Shown in pieces: positions 45,556 to 59,543 of a stretch of DNA of 64,000 nt. Source of the stretch: Taeniopygia guttata (taxonomy: Eukaryota > Chordata > Aves > Passeriformes > Estrildidae); the NCBI RefSeq assembly GCF_048771995.1, contig NC_133024.1, positions 21,109,001 through 21,173,000 of the forward strand. The letters are read 5' to 3'. Positions within the stretch are counted from its first letter, which is position 1. Every line of letters begins with the position of its first letter. The notes under the pieces were generated by a model, which made no database searches, was not told the origin of the DNA, and saw only the letters and a program-made list of their open reading frames with translations. A program made the translations under genes and the position numbers.

Positions 45556-48500
45556 CTTGAAAAAGACACTGCACTCTCTAATAGTTTTTTCCTTTCACTA
45601 TTAGTAGTTTTACCCACTCCTGCTTTGAAAAGGTTTGCCAAAACATCCACTAAAGTGTTTATCCTTACTCCCTAATTCAATCAATGCAAATTTGAACTAA
45701 ACAGAACACAACAAACCAGCTCTTTAGATGAAGTTGCTAAACTAGCAACTGATTAAATTGCTGATTTTGCTGACTTTAGTGTAAGAAAGAACCTTGCTGA
45801 AGAGTCAGACCAAGCTACAAAACAGAGAAAATTCAGGGAAAAGCAGCCCAAAAAGGATTGACTAAAAGCCAAAAATATTATTAGCAACAGTATTTTTCAC
45901 AGAGGGGAAAAGAAATTGTTCCACTTGCGAAGTATTTACAAAGATATTCATACAGCCTGGAAAAAAAAATCATTAAAACATGAGAAGATAAGTCAGCATC
46001 ATTCTTCGAACAGGATCATAAGGGATCTGTAACAACTTTCTGTGTTTATGTAAGACACTCAGCCTGGTACAGATGTGATAATGGGTCCATCCCAGCTCCA
46101 AACAACCAATCACAGGTACACCCTTATGTACCTAACTCAGCCCTTAGACACATCAAATGGTCTTTAATTATATAAGTATCTTCTTACCATATCATCCCCC
46201 AGTGCCTGGCTTCATTCCATGTTTGAGAGAAAGTTCTGTAGCCAAGAAAGTCTTCACTAAGAAGACTGTTTTTCTTAATCTGGTTTAGTAAACATTGCCT
46301 TGTTTACAGAAGAAATTATTCTGGGAGTATTTTTAATCATGACAGCATCTTCCAGCTCTTCCTTTCTATTTTAAAACAGCTGAATGTTGTAGAAAGTCAA
46401 TCAAAGGGAAACAAACTCCTACAATGCAAATATTGAACTAGAAAATTCCCATAGTCAGATGCAAGAAAATAGGGAATTGAGAAGACACAGTTCAGATGGA
46501 AAACAGCAGGTCCATTGCAGTTTATTCACTTCAACACAAGAGCCAGCAGATTGATTTAAGCCCATCAACCCAAGTGACAGAGGACATGGCTCCCTCCCTT
46601 AGGTCAATGTCAATCAGAGTTAGGGAAGACAAAGCTGGAATTCAACTATTCCATTTTCTCCTCTTTCTTAAAACCCTACAGTGATTTACACAATGAAAGG
46701 AACAAGGAACCCTGTATGACCATGCCTGATGATCACAGTGTCAGCTGGTCAATTTTCTGAAAGCAAGCAATGGGATATGGAAGTGCTGCGAAAAATGCAT
46801 GGGCATTTTTTAATAGTAATCTAAGCTAACTTCTGTGGGTCAACTTCCCACCTCCCCCAGAGGATAGAATTACAGTTACAGAATTAGACAAGATTGACTC
46901 TGTTACGGTATTAAGACAACCTCAGAGACCAGCCTGCATCTCCTATTGACAGATAGATTCCTCCAAGCTCCCATCAACCCACCAGAAAAACTCATTTGGG
47001 TATATGATCTATTAACTATATAAGACCTGAGGCTAATATTTTCTTCCCTTGGTGGAAGCAGGGAACCCCCATACTTGTCAGAGGCGAATCATTACTTAAA
47101 ATTAGTTTTTATTCTAGTACAGTGTGGTATCTGCTATGAGCCACTATCTCACACCCTATCTTCCAACTTACACTTGCAGTTGATGCAGTGATGCCACAGA
47201 ACAAACCCTGCAGGAATCTACAACTGTTGGACCAGGCAGTCAAATGATCCCACTACCATCACCTTTCTTTCATAGCACTTGTAAGCCTTCCTTTCTTCCT
47301 TAAAAATTACTAGTGTTAATAGCACAATGCAGGAAGATTTTCCATCTATCCTACTTATTTTCTAAAGTACCTCTGACTACTACTGAAGTTGATTTAAAAA
47401 ATATTTAACTATAAACTGGTTGCTACTAAATTAAATACTAGGCAGCTTAAAACAATCTTAACTCCATAAACTGTCACAAGACAATGTAAGTTCTTTGCTG
47501 GTGCCATTAAGTGACAGCCTGAAAATTTCAGCTCACTGGGACCCTGGATTCCTAGCTCTTGTAGCTGTGAGGGAGGAAGTGAGCTTGAAAGTATGCTTTG
47601 AGCAGACCTTGAAATTTGAAGGGACAGCACAAAAAGCAGTGGGTTTGAGCTTGTGACCTCCAGCACTGTTTCCTTTTGGTCAGGATGTAGCACATGCCTG
47701 GTGAAACAACCACGCAGCAAAAATATTATCGAGGAAGGAGCCCTCACATCATCATCCTTCTCAACCTGTACAACACGACCACATTACAGCACAGATGTAT
47801 TTCTTCTGCCAAATCTAAACACTGTTCACTCTTCCAGTTCTTGCTCTAAGTAAGAATTGCACTGTTCATTAATTCTTCCCCTCTTCAGGAAGAGAATGCT
47901 GCAGAGAGACTACGCAACAGCACTGCCACACAGTCTAAAAGGTACTGAAGTGGCTGAGTCAGTCTAGTGCTTTCCCTCACTCCCATGCACCTGAAATTCT
48001 CATCATTTCTAATGTTCTTTTTCAATTTAGTTTAAGAAAGTCCTCAGAAATACTGTTTAAGCAAGATTAGGTTTAAGCAAGTATTGGGTTATCCTAGCAA
48101 AGTGGCTCAGAATTAAAACTAGTTTTCTAACTCTCCAACAATGCAGACTTGGTTTTGAAGTGGTATTTTTGAAGTTGTACATTTATCAGCATCAGAATTA
48201 GAAAAGGTTCTTGTTAACCTGTCATGCCCCACACCAAACCAAAGCAGTTATTCCTGTTCCTGAAAACCTGCGCAAACCATGACACTAAAAAAACTAAGGT
48301 TTTACTGTATCAAAATGACACTAAGGTCTGCCAGCATCACACCACACATACAAGTAACTACTGCCAAAGTTACTCCTTGCACTGGAAGAGAAGACACTTT
48401 CTGCCCTAATCTCTTCCAACAACATGGAGATAAGCAATAGAGGAACAATTTGCTGTCTATGACAACTGATGTCTTCTTCCTCTCCAAGAAAATACCAAAC

Positions 48501-51500
48501 TACCCATTTACTTCCACAGTACGCAGGTATCTGAGGAAAAAAAAAAGAAAAAAAAAAACCAAAAACAAACAAACAAACAAAAAACTAGTCTTTATCCAAA
48601 CACAACTTCTCTCTGTTAAGGAAAGTTTCCAGTGTTTCCCCTATCATTTCTTCTCTGTCCAAATATTGCAGCAAGCCTGCCAACAAAACGCAAAGTAACA
48701 TTTTCTCCAAGTCCCCAACAGCAAGCAATAATGTCCAGTAGATATGACATCACAGTAGTAGAGATGTTTAATAGATTTAGTCAATCTTTGTTCTTTATCA
48801 GCTCCTATGGCCAGAAATGTAGCCTCTGTTGACATTAATTTACTGTAGAGACACAGACTAGAGCTGTGCCCATCTTTGATTTTGTGCAGCATTTCAGGAC
48901 AGGCTGCAATATATTTATTTTAGGGCCTAAGTGCTTGTCTCCCTCCGCTTCATCATCCTGCTAATGGTGAAACATATTCTGTACCACCAGAGACAGCAAG
49001 GCATTTATTACTTTGTGGACAATTCAGGATTCTTTTATTCCATTTTTGTCTTTCAATACAGACAGTGGTATTGTGTTCTTCAGAGCATAACTGCCTGCTA
49101 GGCCAAGCAAAATGAAAATGCAACTTAGTATTTTTCACTAATAATGATTATTATTTCAGTTTCCTTTTATCCAGAGCCCAAAAGATTTCTGCATCACTTT
49201 CCCTCTAGTGTGGCTGTGCAGACGTACTTATAATCTCAGAAACTCTTCCCACACAGGCATATCCTTTGGCAAAAGGATACTGATAAAGATTTCAAGTTCA
49301 GTTAAATCTATTGTACTTTCACCCCCTCTAATACTGATTTACCTACACAGCACTGCTGCCTTCCCAAAGGCTGCAGGAACAAGCACTGTTCACCTCTGTG
49401 TTTTGGGCAGAATAGATGATACAGCACCTACAGCTCTCCAAACCTTATCTCCATTTCCACACATCCACACATTCTCACCTCATCACATCAAAAAAAGATC
49501 AGAAAAACAAAAGTTTGTAGCCTTCAAAGAGCACATGTCATCAATACAGAGGGTTTGGCAAAAGCTGCAGAAGGCCTACAAGTCCTGACTTACAGTCTCA
49601 TCACCCTGCTCAGACTCCCTTATTCTTACTGCATGAGATAAGGTGTCATCTGTTCAGTGGCTAACTCCCTTTTCCCTCTTCTTCCCTCCTTCTGCCCGAG
49701 GACCCAGGAGCTCTTACACATACACCACGGGGGCGGGTTGGGGGGGGGGCACAATCAGAAAGAAATTAGAGGCAGCATGCACTCATCAGACTGTTTCCTG
49801 GAGATCAAAGAGGCATGTGTACAAGCCTAGGTCAAGGTAGAAGCTTTTTAAAGCTTACTAAAACAGGTCCCAATTTGGCTGCAAAAGAAAATGCCATGAT
49901 CCTGTTCTCGGAGGCACCACAACCAATTATGTGCATTGTTTCACACATATTCACTTTTGGGCCTATTGATGCAAAATTTCACATCACTTCTAACTGACAT
50001 GAAATACCAGCTCCACAGATGAGAAACAGAAGCACAAAGCATCAGCCAGTGCATCCTGCCAGAAAATCCTGGTGAGCAAAATACAAGAAAGCACAGGCAT
50101 TGGGCTCCACTGAAATGGCCCTTGAATAGGAGCAGTATTCTGGCTGAGTTCTTCAGCCCTGCTGAGAGGCAGAATATGTCGCCTCCAGCTTGGGGCTGTC
50201 ACAGGGTTGCTAGTATTTTGGCTGATTATCACAGCGCAGTGTGGATGCCTGGCACTAGATGAAGGTGACAGCGTTCTCCATGGCATGGTGCACACACACA
50301 ACTAAAATTGCAAGCACAAAAAAGAGATAACTGAACTGATATTTTTCATCTGGTAAATGATGTTTTAATTATTTTTTCCCTCCAAGACATAAAACAATAT
50401 TCTTTAATGTTCCAAGATGGCTTAGGATTTATTCCAATAATGGACACACAGTTAAACACTGCTAAACCAAGCTTAAAAATCAGCCCTGGATAGATCCAAA
50501 TGCAACTTGTGGCTTTGCGGGGAAAGAGAATAATAACTACTGGATTCTCATCTAACTGGTACTTTGTCAGTATCACAGATTTCCAGAAACCTTGCCTGTT
50601 ACTGCAACCAAGAGTACATCTTCTTGCCAGTCTTTGTTCCTTGAGATGAGGGAGGACAAGAAGCAGACAATCTATGCAAAGGCACACGTAAGATGGGAAC
50701 AGATGTTTCCATATGCTTTCCCTGTCCTGACCCTCTAGAGCCCTCCCACCAGCACACTTCACTTCTTTTCCCTCCTTCCTCCCGTGGGCTTGGAATACAG
50801 ACAAGCAGTTTCTGTCACAGCCAGCAGCCACAGAGATGCCGTACAGTACACAAACAATTATTTGAGGTTTGGTCAGAAGCTAACCTGTGCACACAAAGTC
50901 AAACACAAGTATGAGCTGAGCACAAATAGCTCTGCTTCCTCAACTCCCAAAGCTTTAACCAAACATAAAAAAATCCAGCTCTAACTGTATCTTACAAAAA
51001 TATTAAACCCCCACACACAAAGCCAGTAATATCACCTTAGCTGGCAGACGTTTTCGTAGCCCTCTTATGTTCTCCTAGATTAACCTTTAAAGCTTTAGCC
51101 AGCCTAAGCTAGGTTGCTAATTATGTTTTACACATCATAGATGTCTGTATAATAAGTCAAAGAACAAAGAAACAGAGTATTATAAATCCATGCAGCTCTT
51201 CTGCAAGCTGTGGTGACAACACTGCTCCTTCCCAGTCTGTTTTCCCTTTTCCTTCAGCTCTTTTTCCAGAAGGGACTGAAATATAAACAAGCCATGGAAC
51301 ATGTTCAGGGGGTCAGAGTTGAGGTAATTTTCTTCTCATACTTTGACTTACACAGTGGAAAGGTTTCAGTCAAATTGAGCTGCTCTTCCTGCAAGGAACA
51401 GAGCATCATGAAGGAGTTCTTTTGCTTCTTCATCTCCTTTTTAAAAAGCCAAGACTACAGAAATATTACACAGTGCTTGAAAGAATAGAAAATTATTAAT

Positions 51501-52119
51501 AGAAAAATATGCGACCCAGTACTAAATCAGTTACTCACTCACACCACTGTTCTTTGTCTGCAAGTACCTGCAGAGTCCGAGGATTGAGGTCAAGCCAGCA
51601 ATCCTTCTTAGGTTTCCCAGAGAGAAAAAAATGTAAAAAAGTAGGAGAAATGGCTGAAAAAAGGCGAATTAGTCAGGTTTCAAAACAGTTCCATTAGAAA
51701 CCCTACCTGGCTCGTCATTTTTTCATCCAGGAACTATGATCAATCTAAACAAATAGAAGGTCCAACCAGAAAATTTGATCTGTATTTATTATATGCATAC
51801 ATTCACTACTGCATTAAGTCCACCTTAAAACAAGCCACACCTAGTCTTCTAACAATGCCTAGGATATCCAAAACATCCTGGCTGATTTGGAACTAGTGAT
51901 TTAATCTCAGCTCTTACTAAAATGGCTGGAATTACGAAACTAAATCTACCAGTCAGGGGGAAACAAAGAACAAATCTCAACACCAGATTAAAATAAATCC
52001 CCCCCAAAAAATCCAAGGAAATAATACACACAAAAAAACCACAACACCAAAGCCCACACACAAGCAAAATTAGGGCTCTCAGGGGCATGGAAAAAATATG
52101 GTACGGTTTTTGTTGCCTT

Positions 52120-52133
52120 CCCCCCCCCCCCCC
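52120..52133. repeat. C14 homopolymer
   Basis: Fourteen C in the ST3GAL6 5' intron region, in AT-rich surroundings. Confidence 0.85.
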
Positions 52134-53644
52134 ACAGTGGATAACAGAGGGTTAATTTACTTGCTTCACTACCAGCACCTGAAGAATTAAACGCTTCCCA
52201 TCTACACTGACAATAAATCCCAAGTAGATCTGACTATTTTCTCACTTCACTGTAGCAGTACCAATTCTGATCCATACTGGTGTCGGAATCTGTCCCTAAA
52301 TAGAAACAGATGCTTTTTGTATGACTAGTTTTCACAGTAATATTTGTAAACCTCAGTCATGATAAATTTCAAATGCACTAGGACTCCCATCATCAGATGG
52401 CAGAGCTTTTTACTGTCATTTTTATTGTCCATATTTCACCACATTTTAAAAAGGAACAGGTTACATTACCCAGGTTTGTATGGATTAGGAAGCACAAAAA
52501 ATAGGTGTGAACATGCACCTAGACAGCATACAAAACTGTTACATTTTCATTTAAATAACTTGCCAAACATGTCTGTAGTCAGAGCCCCAAACACAATATA
52601 TTTCTTCATTTTTGCTATGTTGCTCCCTGTCTTGCCTTAACTGGCAATGAAAAATAAAAAAACCCCATATCACCACCACCCCAAAGAAAGCCCAAAACCA
52701 GCCACCAAAAAAATTCCCTAAATCCGGAGCTGTATGTGATGCAATTTGCCCCACTATCAAATTCTGCAAGACAATCTGCTGCAAGGAATCTGTGCAGAAG
52801 AGAGCTCTGGGATTCTCAGGAATGCAGCAAAACAAGTAAGTGAAAAGTGTAAAGCTAAATTAACTCAGGAAGGGAGGAAAATGGAGATAAGTGGTAGCAC
52901 TTACCCCCACACTACTACAAAATCTTGGAAGCTTCTCACAGCAGGGATCCTGACAGCTCGGGAGAAATCTGCAGTACACCAGCAGTTTGAGCAGCTTCTC
53001 TGATAAAGTTAAAGCCTTACATTTCCCAGTGCTCTCAATGAACGCATTGACTTTGCCTTTGGATGAAAATCAGAACACAAAACTTCAGTGCTAACTACCA
53101 TCAGAAAACTAATCCCAAACTGACAGTGCCACACTGGAAAAACTTGAATATTGTAAACATTAAGACTATTTTCACAAGCCTTCTTTATACACAGCTTTGT
53201 TTTCTTAGCACTGAAGTTCAAATACATTATCTACAATAGCAACAAAACCACCCAAAAGAAAAGCTCTAATGAGCCACTTCATAATCATGATGCTGTGTGG
53301 ACATAAAATGTTTTAAAACTCACAAAAAAACATTGTACAGTTTGCCTCAGAGCCTGTATCTGATCCCCTAAAGGCTTTCAGTGCTTTGTTTTGTTTCTTA
53401 AATGTGACAGGAAAAATTACCACATAGAATATCCAAACAGTGCATATCCTGAGGACTGAGAGCTACAAGATACACAGCAATGCAGAAAAATGCAGGCCTG
53501 TACAACATTTAACACTAGGTAAAATCCTGGCATCTTCTCTGAATGGGAAAGGTTACCAGTGAGTCTACATGCATAAAGATGTTAAAAAAAAAAATTGTTT
53601 GTAAGGTAGTGAGCTTCCCAAGTGGAACACAGATTAAGGTGTAT

Positions 53645-54260
53645 TGTCGGAATCTGTGGGTATTGGTGATTCCGAGATTGTAGAAAGTCTCTGTCTTTCT
53701 GCCCCATTGCCAAAGAAGAAGCCATAATTCGTCTGTGCTGTTTTCAAGGTTGTTTATTCTTGCTTATCTCTAACATGTTCTGCTGCCCTGCCGCAGGTCT
53801 GTCCTGCAGGGCAGCGTGCGGGGCTCTGCCCCCAGTGGGATGTTACAAACATTATATACCAGAAACTACGTGTACTATATTTACAATAATGTGCCAATAT
53901 CCATCATCTACGTTAAACAGCGTGTCCCCAGCCTAAACCAATAGAAAAATGCCAACACCACAGTGAAACATGGAGGGCATGAAGAAGGAGGAAAAGGACA
54001 AGACACACCCAATTTCCTCCATCTTGTCCCCTCTGAATTCCTAATCTAGAAACCTAAAATTTTACTTTTGCACCTGTGCCACACTTAATTATTACTCTTA
54101 TCAAACACTCAGAGCTTGTAATTCATCCTGTAAGATTGAAAACTCCTCTCCATGGACAGAGATCACAGTGTCTCTCGGGGCTCTGTACAGGGGGGTTCCT
54201 GACCCCTGCCAGGGTCCCAGACCTGCCAGGACAGCCAGAGGGAAGCCCTGGATTCCCACA
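53645..54260 (-). mobile_element. Young solo LTR, ERVK-like, minus orientation
   Basis: The ends are TGTCGGAATC and GATTCCCACA on the + strand, near-perfect inverted termini with TG...CA. A perfect 6-bp duplication GTGTAT flanks it (53639-53644 and 54261-54266); 6 bp is typical of class II/ERVK integration. On the minus strand a TATATAAT box (53851-53858) is followed about 95 bases later by AATAAA (53753-53758), the normal U3-R-U5 spacing. Length is 616 bp with no internal genes. It resembles a common songbird LTR. It lies in the ST3GAL6 5' intron in the sense direction. Confidence 0.88.
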
Positions 54261-54811
54261 GTGTATCTCAGTTCAGCATTTAGAGTATCATTCATCGTGT
54301 TTCATTAAACAAAACTGAAATCAAATTCATAACAAAGAACAAATTATCAGGCTAAACAGTGTAAACCCAGAACTGGAATTCTTCACAGGGCAACTGTTAG
54401 TTGCTGTAACAGAATTCAGCCCCTTGCAGAAGTTTGCACATGTTCATTTATGTATTTGTGTGTATTCAGAGCAATGAAGTGATACTACAGCAATCTGTAC
54501 TGCAGCGCAAACTTCTAGTGGGTATCCATCTTAAAGTGCAGCGCATAGCCCTGAACTATGCACTTCAGTTTTCTTACCCATGCAAGAGGAAAGCTAATTA
54601 TATCTGATGGTAATCTTCAACTGTCATCTGTCTGGGAGGAAAGCTGCCTACATTAGTCACTACAGCATGCTGGGAAAGCTTACATGTTTTTTTCAGCACT
54701 ACACAGACACACATTTAGAAGATTTTCAGACCTCAGTCCTCACTAAAGGTTAAACACAACCTCCTTCCTCCCCAACACTGACACACTGCTTCCTTTTTCT
54801 TTTTTTTTTTT

Positions 54812-54813
<2 letters not shown>

Positions 54814-54852
<39 letters not shown>
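54814..54852. repeat. T39 homopolymer
   Basis: An uninterrupted run of 39 T follows an interrupted T-rich stretch from about 54793. It could be the poly-A tail of a minus-strand retroposed sequence lying at higher coordinates, but I recognise no source there and see no clear target duplication. Homopolymer length is prone to assembly error. Confidence 0.8.
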
Positions 54853-54857
<5 letters not shown>

Positions 54858-57800
54858 CATGGAAAAGGACAGTCCTGCCTCAAACTTACGGGAGTCAAAG
54901 GTGCCTGTCACCCCACCCACACATCCTCCCTGCCGGTCTCACAGCCCTCCTGCTGGGGGCTGCCAAAATTCCTAGAAGGCCAGATGAGAGCAAGGAGGTA
55001 GGAGGGCAGCCAGGCAGGAAATAGGGCCGGCTTGAAGACACGTAGCCTGGTCTCTGCTAGAGCAGTGGCAGTACCTTCCCCTGTATATCACAGCTCACTC
55101 TGTTTTGTTCCTTTACAATCCAAGTTTGGTTTGTTGTAGGTGAAACAGAGTGTCTGGTTTTGCTGTACAATTCTGTTTCACCAGTCCTTAAATGCTACAG
55201 CAAAATGAAGAGCAGTTTCTTCAGGAACACAGTCTCTTTAAGGAGATTAACTATCCCTCCTACCTGATCTTCTCTGAGCACTGGATATGCTCAGGGCTGC
55301 ATGAGAGTATCTCCTCTGATGACAAGAGAGTATAGTCCAGTAAGACAGTGCTCACCCCACTGTGAGATCACAGTAGAGCAATGGATTTTGTGGCACAGAT
55401 CTGCTCTCCCATAACCAAACTGGTCATGCTGCACCGGGGCCAGTAAACACAAAGTCTAACACTTCTGTCAGCATAAATTTGAAGTCCTCAAGAGCAATAT
55501 ACACTGCACCTGCTGTGTTGCCTAGTGACATCTTTTCTTGCTAGCCTGACCACACCAAATGCAGCTCAGCCTCAGCATCACCATGTCCTATCAGATTGCT
55601 ATCCATGCCACAGATGATGCAGAACTCCATTAGACCATGAAATGCCATAAAGTAAAAGGCTTTTTGTTCTGTTCTATTGCATGTGTTCTCAGCATGAAAT
55701 GAGATTTATGCAACCATACCCTGTTTGTGTCCATGCATGCCCTTTTCTTTCCTTCCCTAAAGAACTTTTGAACCCCTTTGGCTGATTTCAGTCAAATGCA
55801 AGAGATCAGGAACCTAATGTATTTGAGACCTCCTCAAGTTTGCAAAAATAAACACCCAGCTGGGTAGAACAAAAAAACCTCTATAAATTCATTTTCCATT
55901 ACATATCAGAAAGTACATACAGCATAAAGACATCAAAAATATGGTTTCATTTTACCTTGTCACACAACTGTGTGGTAGAGGTATCACAAGAGCATCTAGC
56001 CACTGAGGAAAAAAAAGTGCTCTAATTTTGAAATGCCTTGCACATACATGTAACTGTCCAAATTTCCCAAAGGAGGTGTATGAAGTTCAACAACTTAGAT
56101 ACCCTTTTCAACCACTTAACAGGTAGTGTTAGCCAACTTCCATCACCCAGCTTCAAAAAGTCACTTCAACACTAACCAATATTTATTATAAGTAATGTTC
56201 TCTGTGAAAACTGAAGAATGAAATATTCTATTTCACTTTACATTTCTTTCTGCAAAGCCCTGAGCAACATTTTCTATTTAGGCTAGAAATCTTTAATACA
56301 AAATCTACCTTAGCTGGAGGCTAAGCCATCTAAGAACCAATGTCCAAAGTTGAAAACAAATCACAGTGTGCCATTGGCACAGAAGAATGAAAATAACTAT
56401 TGTTTCAATGAAAATGAAGTAACAGTATTTCCTTAACATGTACTGCAAGAAAAGGCAGTCACTCTTGAGAAACTGTACTAATGGTACACTAACCAGCATT
56501 TTAATCAAAACACGGTTTACACACCTCGCCTGTGCTCCACAGCACAAGGCAAGCAATGAAAGCACAAGAAACACTCTGCTATGTCAGACCAGTGTCCACC
56601 CAGCCAAGTTCTGTCTCCAGCAGGAGATTACTTAGGGACAGCATTTCATGGCCATTTTGTGTTTCATTCTCATTATCCACTGATACCCACATATCTCAAC
56701 TTTCTGAGAATGGAAAATTAAAGCTGCTATGGATGGTTATAAAACAGGGAGGGGGTAAATGACAGGCTTATAGAGCATTTCAGCTTCTCAGCTGAGACAA
56801 GTGTCACCCTAACTTACAAAATACTGCAAAACATTTGGGCAAGCAAAGTTAGCCACAGTTTTAACAGTTTCCTGCAAGGGAAAACAAAAGAAATCAAACC
56901 TAGGCTTTTCCCAGATACAAAATGAGAAGGCAGTAACTTGTCTACACAAGGGGTACAATCAAGACTAGCTACCACATGCCAGCAAGCCTTGTGCACATTC
57001 AGCAATCTGGACAAATCCTAACTTGTTCCCATGCTTCACCAAGTGGATTTAATATTATGTCTCCATTTAATCTTGTGCAAATGTGTTCAAACAAACCTTA
57101 CAGCCTATCTCCCATCTACACCACCCTGCCGGTCTTAGTCCCACAGATCAACTTCAGACTACCCAAAGCACTGCAGAGACAGAAAAGATGTTTCCAGGGT
57201 GCTCAGATGTGACACTGGTGGATGATACGAGGTTGGCAGGTTCCGCAGCTTCGAAAAACCAGGAAATACCTATTTTAACTGGCAAATGATGAACAAGGTT
57301 TCATTCACCAGCAGCTCCTGGGCAGCAAATGTATTTCTGTCTCTTCACTGCAGTGAGAAAAACCCACAGGATCTTCCCTTGTATTGTGCTTCAATGCCCC
57401 TGTTCCAAAACAGGTCAATTCCTCCACAGACATCATCGTGTAGGCAAAAAACTGTCAGTACAACCCACCTTTCAAAAATTACCTGCCCAGGAGGGAGCTA
57501 TGTTAACCTACAATTACAGAAGAAAATAAAATAAAAAATATTATGGCAAAAACACAACTTCAATTTCTTTCTTACCCTGAGAAAGGGACTTCTCCCCTCA
57601 TCCCGCATGTGATGCAATTTGTATTTTATACATATACACACACACACGTATTCCATATTGACTATTAAATGGCCAACACATTTCCTCTTCCCACCTCAAC
57701 TAGAGCCCAGGGTAAGCTCATGCCCCTCACACCATTCTCATTTCACTGCTGGCCTCAGGACACTGCAAAGGCAGGGAAACAAGCAGTGTCTGGATACCTC

Positions 57801-59508
57801 TGCAATGCAAATGTCAGTCTGTAGATCCAGTCTAACAAAGAAATTTTCTGAGCTCTGCAGGAGATCTCTATTTCAGTGTTTCTGACCTGCACTCACAACA
57901 AAGGGCTAAAACTATTCTTTTAAAAGTGAGTTGAAGAGTCTGTGGAAATCTAAGACTTCTAGCCACATGCCTCACAAATAAAGTTTCCTAATGGCTAGTG
58001 ACCCAAAAGAAAGCAATACTGCAGCTCAGGAAATGGAAACTTACACTGTAAATCAAGAGATGTTGAGTTTCAGTGAGAGAGACCATCATTTCACTCCTGC
58101 CTGTTCTTAAAACCAGTTCCTAGATTACTCCATTCTGGCCCTCCTAACAGAAGGGAAGATCAACTGGTTCTGTAGGTTTTCCAGCCTTCCCTTCAAAGTC
58201 AGAGCAAGTCGAGAGTATTCAATTTTTTTTACCTTGCTCTTCCTGGCTCTCCATTTGCACTAGAAGGTAAAAAACAGCCCTGACACACCATACTCCAGTT
58301 TTACTGCTGCTGTTAGAGACTAAACAATTCCACACAAACTTAGGTTATTATCCAGGGACACTCACAATTTGCTCACTCTGTGACAGTGCTGTAAAAGGGC
58401 TTCCTCACAGGATACCAAGGCTTCATTTTTGCCTCCGAGACCAAGGAACAACTGAGATTGGAACACTGAAGAGCCAATCCACCTGAGCAAAATTACCTTT
58501 AAAAGGACATGGTATTTTAGAATGATAGATACAGAGTGCAACCAGAAGTACTCCTGAAGAGTATTTTACCACATTCTGTACCTGCATTTTTTTCAACCCA
58601 TTTTTCAAAAGGTAATAACACTGCATGCGACCCACGCATTCCCTGCTTTTGCTTCACAGCCCAAACTAGCTAATTCTGCCCATCACTTTTCAACCTCTCT
58701 GTACAAATACCACTACTGATATCAGTGATTAATACACTAAACTGCAAAATGAGAGCTGTTGAAAAGTGACTTATAAAGAAAACAACAGCATGCACATCCT
58801 GTTTTCCTCTAGACCTCAATATACATCAAATCAAGAAAAGCTGAGGTTTTAGGCTCTTCTGGATGATAAAACAAAAATTTAAGCTTTAGGAAATTCACAC
58901 AGCAAATAATATGTTCAAGTAGCTTTATTTTATTTTATTTTTATTTTCAATTCCCTTGAAGACTGAACAGGTAATGCAAGCAACCATATGCAACATTGCA
59001 AAAGTAGAAGAAACTGGATTAAAGGGGAAGTTAAGGGGGTGGTTTATTCTGCTACACAGCTTCTGGTATTCTGAGAAAATTGATAGTAGAAAAGAGACAC
59101 TCTGAAAGAGGAAAAAATTCTGTACATTCAGTTACCCCATAAATTAGTTACTCAGTATTACTATACTATAGCTTATCTATAAAGCTAGAGAAATTGATGA
59201 ATAAATTATTCAAATGAATGACAAATTACATGTCATAAGCTTGAAAAACTAAACTCCTCCTCAAAATACAGGGCACACTTCAACCAATTTAGTTGAAACA
59301 GTGCAAACATCTGTAGGGAAAGTTCTCTGTAAAAATGGTATTTCAAGAAGTCTTGAGGTCATCCCTAAAATGCATTTAACTAGGGAGGCAAGGCAGAGTA
59401 CCTCACACTATACATGAAGCAAAACCTTGTAAGTAAAATAACCTTAAATGTTAATGTACAAAGACAAACCTAAATCCTGTGCTACAGCTAGCAACCTATA
59501 CTGTGGAG

Positions 59509-59543
59509 GAACAAAAAAAAAAAAAACAAAAAAAAAAAAAACC
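59509..59543. repeat. A-rich low-complexity tract
   Basis: Two long A runs separated by a single C, then a CA-rich end, in the ST3GAL6 5' intron region. Confidence 0.8.
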
